Shown: positions 6,567 to 6,724 of the stretch, piece after piece
How positions within the stretch are numbered: position 1 is the stretch's first letter
Layout: every line of letters starts with the position of its first letter
Assembly (NCBI GenBank): GCA_027415455.1
Contig: DAIBSV010000100.1
Location: 1 to 6,724 of the forward strand
Length of the DNA: 6,724 bases
Direction: 5' to 3'
Source of the DNA: Nitrospirota bacterium
GTDB lineage: Bacteria > Nitrospirota_A > Leptospirillia > Leptospirillales > Leptospirillaceae
Program-made: the position numbers and the translations under genes
Notes under the pieces: generated by a model
Databases searched by the model: none
Seen by the model: only the letters and a program-made list of their open reading frames with translations
Told to the model about the DNA's origin: nothing

Positions 6567-6724
6567 GCGGGAGAGGTGCTATCCCGCCCTGGTCATGGTG
6601 CCAGGGTGTCCCGCGAACGAGCGTCAACCACCCCGCCCTGAAGGGCGGAGCTTGAAAGGAGGTGCGACAAGCTCGGGTTGACCAGGGAAAGCCGTAACCA
6701 ATCGGCTCCGTTGCCAACAGGTAG
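6567..6724 (+). ncRNA. Candidate structured RNA, copy 2, IS200/IS605 (TnpB) end-like
   Basis: A dense run of perfect stems lies after the membrane-protein gene: GCGGGA/TCCCGC (6567-6572, 6582-6587) and CCCTGG/CCAGGG (6587-6592, 6601-6606), then a three-way junction. The junction is closed by GTCAACC (6623-6629) with GGTTGAC (6676-6682). It encloses CCGCCC-TGAA-GGGCGG (6633-6648) and AGCTTG/CAAGCT (6649-6654, 6668-6673). A last stem AGCCG/CGGCT (6690-6694, 6703-6707) follows. The GTCAACC...CCGCCC-TGAA-GGGCGG...GGTTGAC pattern resembles RNA ends found beside tnpB genes of IS200/IS605 elements (recalled from general knowledge, not searched). No tnpB or tnpA lies upstream in the window, so this could be an element remnant, a stand-alone OMEGA-like RNA or a leader of a gene beyond 6724. 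The right boundary is not visible. Confidence 0.55.

Noticed and set aside
6517..6681. Open frame of 54 codons across copy 2 of the RNA motif
   Set aside because: It has no start with a ribosome site and its codons trace the stems of the folded RNA. A vestige of a tnpB 3' end cannot be excluded but I see no TnpB motif.
6511..6717. 68-codon minus-strand frame at the window end
   Set aside because: It covers the structured RNA on the opposite strand and its translation matches no known family.

Overview
The window reads as part of a conjugative plasmid or integrated conjugative element from a fairly GC-rich bacterium. Four genes lie head to tail on the + strand: an SNF2-family helicase (85-2058), a type IVb (PilS-like) prepilin (2134-2631), a VirD4/TraG-type coupling ATPase (2642-4888) and a bitopic membrane protein of uncertain family (5162-6514). 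I saw no minus-strand gene I would defend, and no tRNA, rRNA, CRISPR array, transposase, relaxase or replication gene. Base composition and general protein character would fit an acidophile such as Leptospirillum (Nitrospirota). That is only an impression and no marker gene here tests it.

Layout: 1-84 is a short leader with no convincing promoter. The helicase follows. A 75-base gap (2059-2133) then holds a compact hairpin and a 12-base perfect palindrome ahead of the pilin. Pilin and coupling protein are separated by only 10 bases and are probably co-transcribed. A 273-base gap (4889-5161) holds a short direct repeat, an RNA-like folded block and a two-part hairpin just before the membrane-protein gene. 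After that gene, 6515-6724 is another non-coding folded block that runs to the window end.

How the genes may work together: a type IVb pilin beside a coupling protein recalls IncI1 plasmids such as R64, where a thin type IV pilus helps donor and recipient cells adhere during mating. The coupling protein would feed DNA to the transfer channel. The membrane protein has the cytoplasm/one-helix/periplasm layout expected of a pilus inner-membrane accessory protein (PilO2-like), but I cannot prove that family. The helicase could serve DNA processing, plasmid maintenance or defence.

The most unusual content is non-coding. The gaps on either side of the last gene share a 15-base identical core that begins a folded RNA motif, with a compensatory change in one hairpin. 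The downstream copy folds cleanly into a three-way junction and resembles the structured RNA ends of IS200/IS605-type (TnpB, OMEGA RNA) elements, yet no tnpB or tnpA is present in the window.
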